Shown here: positions 17,601-26,490 of the stretch, piece after piece | How positions within the stretch are numbered: position 1 is the first letter of the stretch | Layout of the letters: each line of letters begins with the position of its first letter | From: Ostreococcus mediterraneus | Lineage: Eukaryota; Chlorophyta; Mamiellophyceae; Mamiellales; Bathycoccaceae | Assembly: GCA_012295225.1 (NCBI GenBank) | Contig: WMKK01000001.1 | Coordinates: forward strand, 558,001 to 622,000 | Direction: 5' to 3' | Length of the DNA: 64,000 nucleotides | Notes under the pieces: model-generated | What the model was told of the DNA's origin: nothing | Databases searched by the model: none | Seen by the model: only the letters and a program-made list of their open reading frames with translations | Made by a program: the position numbers and the translations under genes

Positions 17601-19634
17601 TGAGCCAAAGTCATACCAGGACGCCGCGGATGCACTAGCATTGAGTTCAACTCGAATTGTGACGCCTAAAGTACAAGCGTTGACTTCATCCGAGGTAGTT
17701 GCATATTGGTCGTAATTTGCGTACGACGGATCCGTACAACCCGGTCCTATCACGCGCGCGCGTTTGCTAGTTATGGCGTTAGCATCGGCAGATGTGTACG
17801 TCCAATACGTGATCGACGTTGCGCCCAGGCCACTCTGCCCTGAAACAGTGGTAAGTGAAGCGTTCAACGCGCCAAAGAAGTTTGCGGTGTATATCGCGCC
17901 AGGATACGCGACAAACTCAATCTCATCGGCTTGATCAAATCCCGATTCACCGCTGCCGCTCTCGTATGAGTCAGATACATAAAATCCAGGGCCTTCAAAC
18001 TCGTACACCGCATGGTCAACGACGCCAGTGACACTGACGGAAAATAGCAGCTTCACGCCAGATACGCACGATCCATCATCACTCGTAGCATATGGATTAT
18101 AGTTGGGCGCATCTAAGTCAGTGCACCCAGGTCCACGCAACGTAAACGTGCGCGATAAACTATCTTCAACTGTTTTACCAGTATAGCCGATGTACAGATA
18201 ACTATTCGAATCTTTCACAGTCGCTTGCATCGATCCTTCAAAGTGCACGAAATACTCCACCGATGGGTACGCGCACATGACAAGCTCATGAACTTCGCCT
18301 AAATACGTCAACACGTCGGCAAAGTGCGTTGTTTCGTTGTATGGAGGTCCGTTCACCGAATACGCACCATACTCTTCGATAACTAGGTCGTGACTCTCTA
18401 CGGTCTTTTCTATATTCGCCACGGATTGCATGGTAAACGTCACATCTACCGGTGACTCGAGTTTTACCTTTCGAATGGCGTGATTCCCAGAATCAGCGAC
18501 AAAGAATACGTTGCCAGTGATGCCAGAAATCCCACGCGGCGTGTTGAATAATGCACCAGAACCGACGACGTCGTCGCGAAATCCAGACGTACCCGTGTAG
18601 CTTCCCGATACTGTTGTTATTGTCGCAGCATTTGACGCCGTGGAATCTGTCAAAATTAGTCGCCGGACTTGATGCGTCCCTCGCTCGGTTATCATGAGCA
18701 CTCCGCTGCTCAAATCGCTGTCGTATGCATACGTAATCCCAGATGGATAGTTGAGCCTCGCTGGCGTGCTGAGTAAGCCATTTTGATTTAGCACTGTCCC
18801 ACTGGATGATGCGGTGCCATCACCCATGATCGTACTCACAGCTCCGCTGGACAGATCAATCTCTCTTATCGCGTGGTTGCCCGTGTCGGCAACGTACAAC
18901 TTGCGATTGGTGCTATTGATAGCCACGCCCTCTGGAGCGCTAAATCTCGCACTCGTGGCCGTCGCACTGTCGAAGAATCCGGCGACACTACCAGCGTATA
19001 CCGTAAGAGTTGACCCGTTATAGGCGAGTTTCTTGACGTCATTTGTGCCCGAACTCACCACGTACACGCTTCCATCCGACGTATCCAGCGCCAAATCGAG
19101 CGGAGAGGACGCCGAAGACGATGTAATCGTCGTCACATCGCCATCCGCGATCAGTCGTATTGCTCCATTACCAGTGTCTGCAACGAGCACATGACCAGGA
19201 TAATACGACGACGACGCGGGTACGAGCTCGACGCCTCGCGGTGCGTTGAACAACGCCTGCGTCTCCCCGCTCGCCGCGCACGCCAACGCCTTACCATCTA
19301 CAAACCCCGCCGTACCGGCATCATTCGCCGCGAAATTCACAATCTCACTCTTTGCCAAATCTATCACGCGTATGACATCGTTGCCGGTATCCGTCACGTA
19401 ACACTTGGTGGTGTTACAACTCACGCCGCTCGGCGAGTCCAAAAAGCTCTTTTCAAACCGTCCATTCCGATATCCAACCACGCCTGCACCGTTGAGCGTG
19501 CTCACCACGCCGTGCGCGTGACAATCTAGGATGTCATACGCTGCAAATACCGCGTGCGCGCTCGCGAAAAGCGCGAGCGGGCCCGCGATGAGGCGAAGGC
19601 GCCGACGCGCGTGGATGTTTGCCCGCGGCTTCAT
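14640..19634 (-). CDS. Giant secreted protein: N-terminal NHL-repeat propeller, DGSC-type Cys motifs, multiple IPT/TIG domains
   Basis: One open frame of 1,664 residues from the ATG at 19634. A signal peptide is visible (RRRLRLIAGPLALFASAHAVFA). Residues about 40-390 hold repeated NHL units (VADTGNGAIRLI, VADTGNHAIREIDL, ADSGNHAIRKVKL), suggesting a beta-propeller. Near residues 500 and 630 are two Cys motifs of the type GPGCTDxxxxNYxxYAT, the first ending DDGSC, known from secreted proteins of marine microbes. From about residue 915 on there are at least three immunoglobulin-like IPT/TIG domains: RSVTPPRGSLDGGDTVTIDG, LALAPNEGAVSGGAVVHVSG and TSISPSGASARGGMIVGVTG. No C-terminal membrane anchor is evident. 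It is probably an extracellular or cell-surface protein; its ligand is unknown. Base composition looks less GC-rich than its neighbours. Confidence 0.85.
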   Translation of the reverse strand: MKPRANIHARRRLRLIAGPLALFASAHAVFAAYDILDCHAHGVVSTLNGAGVVGYRNGRFEKSFLDSPSGVSCNTTKCYVTDTGNDVIRVIDLAKSEIVNFAANDAGTAGFVDGKALACAASGETQALFNAPRGVELVPASSSYYPGHVLVADTGNGAIRLIADGDVTTITSSSASSPLDLALDTSDGSVYVVSSGTNDVKKLAYNGSTLTVYAGSVAGFFDSATATSARFSAPEGVAINSTNRKLYVADTGNHAIREIDLSSGAVSTIMGDGTASSSGTVLNQNGLLSTPARLNYPSGITYAYDSDLSSGVLMITERGTHQVRRLILTDSTASNAATITTVSGSYTGTSGFRDDVVGSGALFNTPRGISGITGNVFFVADSGNHAIRKVKLESPVDVTFTMQSVANIEKTVESHDLVIEEYGAYSVNGPPYNETTHFADVLTYLGEVHELVMCAYPSVEYFVHFEGSMQATVKDSNSYLYIGYTGKTVEDSLSRTFTLRGPGCTDLDAPNYNPYATSDDGSCVSGVKLLFSVSVTGVVDHAVYEFEGPGFYVSDSYESGSGESGFDQADEIEFVAYPGAIYTANFFGALNASLTTVSGQSGLGATSITYWTYTSADANAITSKRARVIGPGCTDPSYANYDQYATTSDEVNACTLGVTIRVELNASASAASWYDFGSIVSETPALASTLDGISLDNATHEYVAEVTVQPGVYEFKSYGAVSASVEAYDGANLVSLASWTGDTPSLQVDEYGLTSTTLYSRKLTFVPSTYSPRISGGVLSYIGGLMDADDGVSSINFPEGSIAWATSMTASFTKLAISASTESTWWYTWNVNLNTPYALVLTPNAFRLSKSATLSITYETSQVPSAEGNENLVIVKSKDGTTSSAMALNGATFDASTSKATFPIDSFGGFSVAYRPTIRSVTPPRGSLDGGDTVTIDGVDFSSISTLNTATTYQKCRFGNSFMTATTVASADVRTTLAGSDSSVTGVKLNAVSCPSPTLLYAGYTTIEFHNVENLMTSENSTFVFLQTATPSILALAPNEGAVSGGAVVHVSGNFLRAGAVASDWEKYDADTTFFHTSGPTVLSCAFGSTASRGVAVSSALAIVEAPPSASPTTTSLRLGDIAYQTSGYGAFSYVGDVLDVFTTANTVDTTGEGGVVVSVDRAVDASATKRLIFDQWRCVFGTISVAARREVDGDYSCVSPAIASGSSVDVRFGGSLGEGSKFLGQHSAPTISSTYVDSIVDVVGTPSAIETLKTIEREPSPLFWEPLKWISTAHALVSTPGGDFTGTGQGFGHGTSGMANCTFTTDAGVVTTRVAVIVSSALVICEAPDVNVTTAFALVVSNSIQSSAGSSRTSLGPWYDATTRVHDINTDFVDDWIPSEVSASGGVYVLPSGSIASPTSSTTCYFGVSESTNFSSSLGCLIPRAIAPGFVTLAIGSSATSALDFTSQILVVPPLRAQKVSPYFVNGDGGAIFEFTGLDLYSPPGSQSPIYCGYKESGTVLPVEYVSSALVKCESIKVNGTYGFRNVIVGRRDDLEGALQRELSASPTTTTLVGLVGTFGVQQYSTPTVTSISPSGASARGGMIVGVTGTEFHIASGAARCAFDSIFVTAAVFNSTYVECVSPASYPMRTYAFTISTSGTAAQRTLDAGYRYANGTSLTFAVF

Positions 19635-20027
19635 GGCGTGCAACTGCTTGCGCGCTCACTCGCGGCGGCGCATGGAGCGCGCGCGCGAGCGCCGAAACAT
19701 CTCGCTATGAAATGGCGTGCGTGTGCGCGTGTGCGCGCGTCGCGCGACGATGGTCGATGCGTCCGTCGCGGTGTGTGGCGTCCGCACGGTGGTTGGATTG
19801 GTTCGGTCGCTCAAAGCAGCGTCGGCGCAACGTTACGTGACATGAACGCGACGTGCAGCTAGCCTTGCAAAGAGAATTTCAATATTTGCGTTTATTAATA
19901 TTGACAACGTTGTTTTGTGTAATTGAGAAGGCTAGAGAGTTACCGAGCGCGCGCGCATTTGCGACGCGCGCGCGGTTCCCCAGATGTAGTCTACGGGATA
20001 CGACGATATGAAGACAAAAAAACAAAC
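19635..20027. other. Intergenic stretch, no gene recognised
   Basis: About 390 bases lie between the start of the NHL/IPT gene and the stop of eIF5A, both on the minus strand. Bases 19635-19860 are CG-dinucleotide rich and probably hold the promoter of the giant gene. Bases about 19865-19925 are AT-rich and fit the eIF5A polyadenylation side. Short plus-strand open frames here show no family pattern. Confidence 0.5.
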
Positions 20028-20900
20028 TTAGTTGTTGATTTCCTTCAAGGCGTGCGCTTGTTCAATACCCATGGAGCACAAGATGGTGACGGAAACTTCC
20101 TTGCCTTCATCGAACGCGGCGCGGAGATCATCAGCCAACTTGTCGGCGTCGGGGTGGCCGCCCGGAAGCTTGAGATCTTCGCGCGTGTCTCCCTTTTCAT
20201 CCATAAGGGACATGTGATCATCCTCATCAATGTCGAGCAACGTGTATTCAACACGGTTCACAATCGGCACTTCAAGGTTGTGCGACGCCGGCACGAGTTC
20301 TTCAACCTTCTTGTTGGTGAAAATGTCTAACGCGGTGAAGTGGCACTTCGCGTGACCGTGCTTCCCCGTCTTAGACGTCGTGACTTCAATCACCTTTGTG
20401 GGGCGACCCTTGATGACCTGTGCGTTACGTGTCGTGCGTTCATACACATTCATAATCGTTAGTCTTCATCGCATAAGATATGCGCGATACGAACGCGCGT
20501 CATCGCGCGAACGCGCCCGCGAACGCTCCCGCGTTCGGAAACCTCCACCCACACCACCACCAGGGTTTTCGCCGATCCCACCGCCGCCGCACGTCACGAC
20601 GCCCCCGAGCGGCGCACCCACGCATACACCCCGACGCAACGCACGCAAACATTTTACACCAATCATATCGCGCGTGTACGCCCCCATCCGCACGTCGCGC
20701 GCGCGTCCATACGCGCGCGAATCACGCGCCGCGCACCCCGAAGGATCGCATCGCATCGCATCCCATCGCAACGCAACGCAACGCGTCGTACGCACCATGA
20801 AACCACCCTTACGAACCGAACCGGCTTGCATGGGGACGGTGTGCGACGCACCCGCATCGGCGGTTTCGAAGGTTTCGACTTCGTGCTCGGAATCGGACAT
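20028..20900 (-). CDS. EIF5A: Translation factor eIF5A, two exons
   Basis: Exon 1 is 20900-20796 (starts MSDSEHEVETFE) and exon 2 is 20417-20028, giving 164 residues. The intron of 378 bases starts GTGCGT, ends GCACAG, and has GACTAACG with its A 41 bases upstream of the acceptor. The joined protein reads DAGASHTVPMQAGSVRKGGF then M|VIKGRPTKVIEV, and carries the hypusine site in STSKTGKHGHAK form (SKTGKHGHAK here), whose lysine is modified by deoxyhypusine synthase. eIF5A relieves ribosome stalling and helps termination. A further in-frame ATG lies upstream at MENTSAD, but the family start is at MSDSEHE. The intron holds a short pentamer array beside the donor. Confidence 0.96.
20745..20784. 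repeat. Tandem pentamer array (ATCGC/AACGC, 8 units) in the eIF5A intron
   Basis: Eight head-to-tail five-base units (three ATCGC, one ATCCC, one ATCGC, three AACGC) lie 11 bases inside the 5' end of the eIF5A intron. Confidence 0.85.
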
Positions 20901-21103
20901 TGTTTCGTGAAGTCTCGGCGTGAGGTTGTGGCGATGCGCGTCGGCGGAAGTGTTTTCCATCTGGGGTGAATTTACCAATCGTGACCAGGCGACATGAGTC
21001 CCCACTATGTAGTGGATATCGACCGATCGTGACTCGTAGCTTGAGTTAATGATTGGTGCGTCGAGGGGGTCGGGGACCGCGGGCGCGGCGCCGGCGCCAG
21101 AGC

Positions 21104-21150
<47 letters not shown>

Positions 21151-21244
21151 CGCGGCGGCGACGGCACAGGCGAGCGCGCAGGCGAGTGCGACGCGCATCG
21201 AGCGCGCGCGTCCGGTGAGGCGACGGGTGACGGCGGCGACGGCG
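20901..21244. promoter_or_regulatory. Divergent upstream region of eIF5A and NAD(P)HX epimerase
   Basis: This stretch of about 340 bases separates the two divergent start codons. It holds a (GAC)14 tract and an ATG-initiated open frame (21049-21258, encoding a run of 14 Asp) that overlaps the epimerase start in another frame. I see no TATA box. Confidence 0.4.
21106..21147 (+). repeat. (GAC)14 microsatellite
   Basis: Fourteen perfect GAC units lie about 100 bases upstream of the epimerase ATG. They would encode poly-Thr in the epimerase frame and poly-Asp in the frame of the upstream open reading frame. Confidence 0.95.
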
Positions 21245-22120
21245 ATGGCGATGGGTGATGGGTGCGCCTATCGTGGACGCTTTTTGAGCGCGCAAGAGGC
21301 GTATGCGCTCGATCAGGACTTGCTCGCGGGCGTGGGGTGCGAGAAACAGTCGTTGGAGGCGTTGATGCGACGGGCGGGCGCGCAGGCTGGGCGCGTGGTG
21401 GTTGAACGCGCGGGCGAGGCGCTCGGGCATAAGATGTTTTGCGTGCTCTGCGGACCGGGGAATAACGGTGGCGATGGACTGGTGCTCGCGGTGACGCTCG
21501 CGCGCGCGGCGCTGGAAGGGGTGAATGTGAAGGTTTGGTATCCCAAAGGGCCGGGCTCGAGCGCGTTGTATGCGATGTTGAAGGCGGAGTGCGAGGCGGA
21601 GACAAATATCGAGTTTGTTGACGAGGCGTTCGTCGTCGACGCGCTCGAGCGACACGTGAATTCACACGATTCGGCGGCGAATGTGACGTGTTTTGTCGAC
21701 GCATTGTTTGGTTTTTCATTCAAAGGTGACGTGCGCGAGCCGTTCATTGACGTCATGAACTGCTTGACGGCGGCGACGAACGGCGCGTGCGCCGATGCGG
21801 ATGAGCGCGCTCTATACACGGTTGCCATTGACATTCCGTCTGGATGGAACGTTGATGGATGTGACGCGGACGGTGGCAAACTCGCGTTTATGCCAAATTT
21901 ACTCATTTCACTCACCGCGCCAAAACGATGCTGTGCGACGCTGGATGATCCCGCGAAGGCGAGGCACTGGCGAATGAAGCGCATGGCGCAAACGCACGTC
22001 GTCGCCGGCACTTTTCTCACCGATGCGATGTGCGACAAGTACGGTTTACACGACGTTCCGCTTCGTGTTGATTCCACCATAGATTTCGCGCCCGTGGACT
22101 TGTCTAGGAGATTAGATTAG
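21245..22120 (+). CDS. NAXE: NAD(P)H-hydrate epimerase (YjeF_N family)
   Basis: A 291-residue protein from the first in-frame ATG; the open frame continues upstream without an ATG through the GAC tract. It has the YjeF_N fold: LSAQEAYALDQDLL at the start, then LMRRAGAQAG, CGPGNNGGDGLVLAVTLA (the dinucleotide-site loop), VDALFGFSFKGDVREPF and the catalytic-site block VAIDIPSGWNVDG. The enzyme interconverts R and S forms of damaged hydrated NAD(P)H so that the dehydratase can repair them. No dehydratase (YjeF_C) domain is fused here. A plastid or mitochondrial presequence would require a start upstream that I cannot identify. Confidence 0.92.
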   Translation: MAMGDGCAYRGRFLSAQEAYALDQDLLAGVGCEKQSLEALMRRAGAQAGRVVVERAGEALGHKMFCVLCGPGNNGGDGLVLAVTLARAALEGVNVKVWYPKGPGSSALYAMLKAECEAETNIEFVDEAFVVDALERHVNSHDSAANVTCFVDALFGFSFKGDVREPFIDVMNCLTAATNGACADADERALYTVAIDIPSGWNVDGCDADGGKLAFMPNLLISLTAPKRCCATLDDPAKARHWRMKRMAQTHVVAGTFLTDAMCDKYGLHDVPLRVDSTIDFAPVDLSRRLD

Positions 22121-22170
22121 CGAACATGTTGTACATTTAGCGCGTTTCCTGTAATATTACAACTGAATAC

Positions 22171-23022
22171 TTAGACAAACTGCGAGACGCTTGTGTAGAT
22201 TTTGAACGAACTCACCATGCGGTCGAGAACCTTCTTATCCTTGTTGAATTGAGACGCCGGCGCGGTGACAACGAAGGCAAAAATACGCCCAGTGTTGTCG
22301 ATAGCAATCTTAACCGTATACTTTCTGTCAGAATCGATGTTGTACGTCGCGTACGTGCGCCCATCCTCGGTAGACTTTGAGCTCGTCACGCGCCCGCTGG
22401 CGATGGCATCTTGCATCTCGCTCAATGCCCCTGCGACCGCCTGCAGCGCCGCTTCGGTGAGCTCAAAGCTCGCGCCATCCTGCCCAGCCGGGTTGAGCGT
22501 CAACAGATACGCCTTCTCTTCACCTCTTGAACCGCGCTTGACCCATCTCGAGTCTTGCCCACCAGACCCTTTCTCAACCTTCGTCGTCGGTTCTTCTTTC
22601 CAGTTACTCGCCACGTCGTACGAATACTTCGCTGCAGACTTGGTCGTACCGCCCAGCGAGCCGTACGTTGCCGGGGGAGCTGCGGCGCCGTAAAAGACAG
22701 ACCAAGTAATCTCCTCATCGTCGTCCGCCGCCGACGTCGGTGCCGCACCGTACGCGGCGTGCGACGCACCAGCGGGTGTTAATACCGCCGCCGCGCTCAA
22801 CGCCATCATCGACGCGAGCGCCGTGCGGCGCGTAGGCGCGTGAGCTGCCGATGCCTCGTCATCACTCGATCGATCGACAATTGACGACGAAAACGCGCGC
22901 GCGGCGACGGTCGACGCGCCGCGATGCGCAACGACAGGCGCGGACGGCGTTCGTACCGTACGCCGCGCGACTGCGGCAGCGTGTAGCGTGGTAAACGTAG
23001 ACGTAGTGCTCGCGTGAGCCAT
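22171..23022 (-). CDS. PsbP-like thylakoid lumen protein (second one in the window)
   Basis: A 283-residue protein. A long Ser/Thr/Ala-rich stromal presequence is followed by a twin-arginine lumen signal (TRRTALASMMALSAAAVLT) ending Ala-Ser-His-Ala. The mature chain fits a PsbP-like domain: KYSYDVASNWKEEP, SRWVKRGSRGEEKAYLLTLN, TYATYNIDSDRKYTVKIAI and KVLDRMVSSFKIY at the end. It is distant from the PsbP-like gene at 12.1-13.0 kb, so the two are not a recent duplication. It probably acts as a photosystem or NDH assembly helper in the lumen; a specific role is not inferable. Confidence 0.85.
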   Translation of the reverse strand: MAHASTTSTFTTLHAAAVARRTVRTPSAPVVAHRGASTVAARAFSSSIVDRSSDDEASAAHAPTRRTALASMMALSAAAVLTPAGASHAAYGAAPTSAADDDEEITWSVFYGAAAPPATYGSLGGTTKSAAKYSYDVASNWKEEPTTKVEKGSGGQDSRWVKRGSRGEEKAYLLTLNPAGQDGASFELTEAALQAVAGALSEMQDAIASGRVTSSKSTEDGRTYATYNIDSDRKYTVKIAIDNTGRIFAFVVTAPASQFNKDKKVLDRMVSSFKIYTSVSQFV

Positions 23023-23137
23023 ATCGATTGGGTTGGTTGAAGCGCGAGGCGAAGACTGAAGTCAGCGTGAGTGTACAACTTTATCTGTTATTACAGCGCG
23101 ATTGCTATCGCACGTTGCGATGCGTGATGCCGTGGAT

Positions 23138-25591
23138 TTACTCATCGTTGTGTTTGTTGAACATTTCCACGGTGTGGTTACCGATGAACGCTGGAATGGA
23201 TTTGCAGCGCTCGACAAAGGTTTCGACAGAGCGTTTGATATCTGACGCTTGGACGAATGGGGACGGCACGAGGGAGACTTCGCTCGCCTTATCATCAAAT
23301 TTGAAGATGAAAGTGTCGTCTGATTTCGCGGCGTAGTCGGAGGTGAGCTTAAACGTGGCATTGCCGTCCTCACCTTCGGTCATTTCGATGTTGTAGCCGA
23401 AAATTTTGTGACACGCCTCGCGGAAGACGCGAATTTGACGTCGGAACACCGTCATGAGCCGCTGTTCGCGCTTTTGTAATTCGGCCACTTTGCTTTGTAA
23501 AACAGCGATGTCGGCTTCGGCACCAGACGTCACCGTGCCGTCTTTAAGCTTTTGCATGGCTTCGCGCAATCCCGTGGCTTCGCTTCGTAACTCTTCGGCT
23601 TCTTTAGCGAGCGCGCTCATCCCCGCCATGGCGACGGGATTCGCCTTGAAATGCAACACCTTGGTCGTTTGTGGGTTAAACTCGCCTCTGCTCTGGCGTA
23701 ATTCTAATTCGTAGCGCTCCGCTTCGAGGGCTTCAATGCGCGCATTGAGCGCGGATGTATCACTCGGCACAACAGCAGCAGCAGCGGCAGCGGCAGCGGC
23801 GGTAGCGGCGGCGGCAGTTGCCGACGCCTTTTCCAGCGCGGCGACGCGTGCCTTGGCTTTGTCAAGCTCACCTTCAAGTTCGATGACGCGCTTCTTATCC
23901 GCAGCCGAGGTGTCTTGTTCGCGTTTGGAACTGACTTTTGCCGCCGCCGCGCCTTCGTCTTCGTACGATTTCACGATTCTATTCAATCCATCAATCTCAT
24001 TCGTCAAGAGCTCGACTTGACGTTCGGCTTTCGCCAACGCGTGCGTCGCGTGCGTCGCCGCCGACTCTGCCGCCTTGTATTTATCTTCTAATTCACTAAC
24101 TCGTCGATTGGCGGTATCTAGGTTTGTCTTGGTTTGCGCAAGGTCGGACATCATCGTGCCTTGATCGCCCACTTGCGCGGTTAATTGTTTCTCGAGTGTC
24201 ACCAAGCGGCGCGCGAGTTCAGACGGAGATTTGGCGTCGGACACACGCGCCATCACCGCTTGCCAATCTTTTTCGAGGTATTCCAACTTTGCCAGTCGTT
24301 CTTGCATCACTGACGTTTCGACGATGTTCGCCTCAGCGCGAATCGCGCGCGCCTCGGCAGCGTGTAAACGCTCCTCAGCAGTGGCTGCAAGTTCGGCGCG
24401 CCGGCGCAGCGTCTTCACCTCAGCCGCCTCGCTCGAAGCAATCTTCAGCTCCTCATGCAACGTCTTATTCATCGCGCGGAGCTCGGCCAGTTCGGTCACT
24501 GACGTTGGTGAAGTCGCCTCGCCGCCACTGCCGCGCAGCGCCGCCTTGGCTTGGTCGGCTTCTTTCACCGCGGCGACGACGGCGGCTTCGGCGTCGGCGA
24601 CGAGACGCTCAACTTGGCGTACCGCCTCGTCAGCCTCTGTCGCACGTTGCTCAGCGGCATCGCGCTCACCGCACGCCAAGGTGAGCTGGGTGTTCAGTTC
24701 TATGACTTCCCCTTCGAGGCGCGCATTTTCGGCTTGGGTATCCGCCAAGGCGTCTTCGAGCTCAACTATTCTCTCCGCACTCTCACCTCGCCCAGCGGCG
24801 TCCTCCGTCGTCGTCTCCGCGCGTTCGAGATCAAAGTTCGCCTCTAATTTCCCATACGATTCTTTGAGCGCGGAAAGTTCCAAAACCAACGCCTTTGTGC
24901 GCGCCTCGGCTTCACACGCCCGGCAGACTTCACGTTCGAGCGCTACCATGTGCGCCTGACGTTCTTCAGCGAGCGCGCGCTCGCGCGCTTCCGCACCATC
25001 CTCACGCGCATCCCTCGACGCCCGAAACGTTTCCACCTCCGCCGTCGTCGCCGCTAATAACGATTCCGAATTCTTCACCCGCTGTCGCAACGCCATCGTT
25101 TCCCGTTCAAATTCAATCAACTTTTCGCCTCGGCGTTCGAATTCTTCGACGAGTTTCGTTTTGACCAAGTTTACCGCCTCGTACGAATTCACCACGCCAC
25201 CACCGATGCTGACGCTGTCACCGACGACAATATCGTTATCTTCTTCTTCGGCTAACATTCGCGATATCCCACGCACATCGAGTTCCCTATCGCTACTCTC
25301 GCTGCGCGCGAGCAGTTGTAAATCTTCCAACTCATCCTCGTCGAGCGCGGGCGGGTAGTCTTCTTCTTCTTCTTCAACGCGCGGCGTTGGCGAGGCAGGC
25401 GTCGTCGTCATAGTTCGTCGAGATCGTCGCGGTGATTCCGTGCGCGCGGCAGAGGTGGTATCGTCGTCGATCGATGCGCGCCGGCGTCGTTTACGCGTCG
25501 TGACCGTGGCGCTCAGTGGTTCGGTGTCCGCATCCGATGCCGCCGGGCGCACGCGAGAGCTCCGACGCACGCCCGCGGTTGACGTCGACAT
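23138..25591 (-). CDS. MAD1: MAD1-like spindle checkpoint protein
   Basis: An 817-residue protein, mostly coiled coil (long Glu/Ala/Arg heptads from about residue 150 to 700) with basic, Ser/Thr-rich N-terminal residues. Two features identify it. The first is a Mad2-binding motif (TTKVLHFKANP, near residue 640). The second is the C-terminal block REQRLMTVFRRQIRVFREAC followed by HKIFGYNIEMTEGED, the MAD1 globular head that binds Bub1 and kinetochores. MAD1 recruits MAD2 to unattached kinetochores and delays anaphase. A poly-Ala run, encoded by GCN repeats around 23770-23820, interrupts the coil. It is convergent with nothing; its stop lies 115 bp from the PsbP-like start on the same strand. 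Confidence 0.88.
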   Translation of the reverse strand: MSTSTAGVRRSSRVRPAASDADTEPLSATVTTRKRRRRASIDDDTTSAARTESPRRSRRTMTTTPASPTPRVEEEEEDYPPALDEDELEDLQLLARSESSDRELDVRGISRMLAEEEDNDIVVGDSVSIGGGVVNSYEAVNLVKTKLVEEFERRGEKLIEFERETMALRQRVKNSESLLAATTAEVETFRASRDAREDGAEARERALAEERQAHMVALEREVCRACEAEARTKALVLELSALKESYGKLEANFDLERAETTTEDAAGRGESAERIVELEDALADTQAENARLEGEVIELNTQLTLACGERDAAEQRATEADEAVRQVERLVADAEAAVVAAVKEADQAKAALRGSGGEATSPTSVTELAELRAMNKTLHEELKIASSEAAEVKTLRRRAELAATAEERLHAAEARAIRAEANIVETSVMQERLAKLEYLEKDWQAVMARVSDAKSPSELARRLVTLEKQLTAQVGDQGTMMSDLAQTKTNLDTANRRVSELEDKYKAAESAATHATHALAKAERQVELLTNEIDGLNRIVKSYEDEGAAAAKVSSKREQDTSAADKKRVIELEGELDKAKARVAALEKASATAAAATAAAAAAAAAVVPSDTSALNARIEALEAERYELELRQSRGEFNPQTTKVLHFKANPVAMAGMSALAKEAEELRSEATGLREAMQKLKDGTVTSGAEADIAVLQSKVAELQKREQRLMTVFRRQIRVFREACHKIFGYNIEMTEGEDGNATFKLTSDYAAKSDDTFIFKFDDKASEVSLVPSPFVQASDIKRSVETFVERCKSIPAFIGNHTVEMFNKHNDE

Positions 25592-26028
25592 CGCGTCGCA
25601 GTGCTACAGATACACTCGATTGACTCCTACGTGGCTATTATTCGTGTTCGCGGCGTCGCGTGGGGTGCAATGGGGACAGCGAAGGTGACGACGGAGAACG
25701 TGCGCGCGAAACCGAGAAGAACGCGTGCGTAACATTTTTAAACACATTTAAGCATCTGAGATTAAAAACAAACACGCCGGTTCTCGCCATCTTAACATCA
25801 AACGCATGAATGAATGACTACTACGCATATTGGTTGGTGCAACGGATATCAAAGTGTCGCGGTGAAAAGCCTAGCGACGCGCCGAGCGACGCGATCGCGC
25901 GTCTTCGACTGCTCGAAATCTTCTCATACGACACCATCGACGCCAAAGCAACAGCAACGTACGCAATATCGTTTCATCACACCTAGATCGCACGCCTCAC
26001 GCGCTCACCGTCTAAAAGCATCCTCCTC
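25592..26028. other. Intergenic stretch, no gene recognised
   Basis: About 440 bases separate the MAD1 start from the RPS13 stop (both minus strand). A 72-residue plus-strand open frame (25814-26032) has no family pattern and overlaps the RPS13 end. Bases 25730-25800 are AT-rich. The stretch probably holds the MAD1 promoter and the RPS13 3' end. Confidence 0.5.
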
Positions 26029-26490
26029 TTAACCTTGCGTCAAAAGCGTCGACGCGTTCGCGCTTTCGTACTTGAACGAAGGCTCGAGCTTCTTCGCGAG
26101 CTTGTAGTAACGCGCCAAACGGTGGATACGAGATTCAATCAAAATCAAGCGGAACTTGGCATCCATGTCCTTGCGGTTACGTTCCAAGTGCTTTCTCACC
26201 GACACCGCCTTCTTGATGAGGCAGTACAAGTCCTCCGGGAGCGCGGGCGCTAAACCTTGCCCTCGCAAGATTCTCAAAACCTTCGAGTTCGTCACCGAGC
26301 TCACCTGCGCGATGCCGTGGTTATCACGCAACATCACACCAATCTGAGACGGCGTCATGCCCTTCTTCGCCATCTTCACGATGGTTTCAGTCACCTCCGT
26401 CGGCGTGATCTTCAACCACGACGGCGCAGAGCGCTTGTAGGGAAGGGCAGAGCCCGACATCCCCTTACCGGGGGTGTGCATGCGACCCAT
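26029..26490 (-). CDS. RPS13: 40S ribosomal protein S13 (uS15)
   Basis: A complete, intronless 153-residue protein, close to the usual ~151. It begins [20 protein letters not shown] and continues with [38 protein letters not shown] and [18 protein letters not shown], all hallmarks of eukaryotic uS15. It sits in the small ribosomal subunit at the platform, contacting 18S rRNA helices and an intersubunit bridge. Codon choice is biased in the way expected for a highly expressed gene. The region upstream contains a telo-box, common in promoters of plant ribosomal protein genes. Confidence 0.98.
   Translation of the reverse strand: MGRMHTPGKGMSGSALPYKRSAPSWLKITPTEVTETIVKMAKKGMTPSQIGVMLRDNHGIAQVSSVTNSKVLRILRGQGLAPALPEDLYCLIKKAVSVRKHLERNRKDMDAKFRLILIESRIHRLARYYKLAKKLEPSFKYESANASTLLTQG

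Noticed and set aside
20466-21719. Arg/Pro-rich minus-strand open frame of 417 codons
   Set aside because: It spans the eIF5A first exon, the intron and the antisense of the epimerase; only the eIF5A exon part is real.
25814-26032. 72-codon plus-strand open frame between MAD1 and RPS13
   Set aside because: No conservation pattern, overlaps the RPS13 stop, and composition is unlike the coding genes here.
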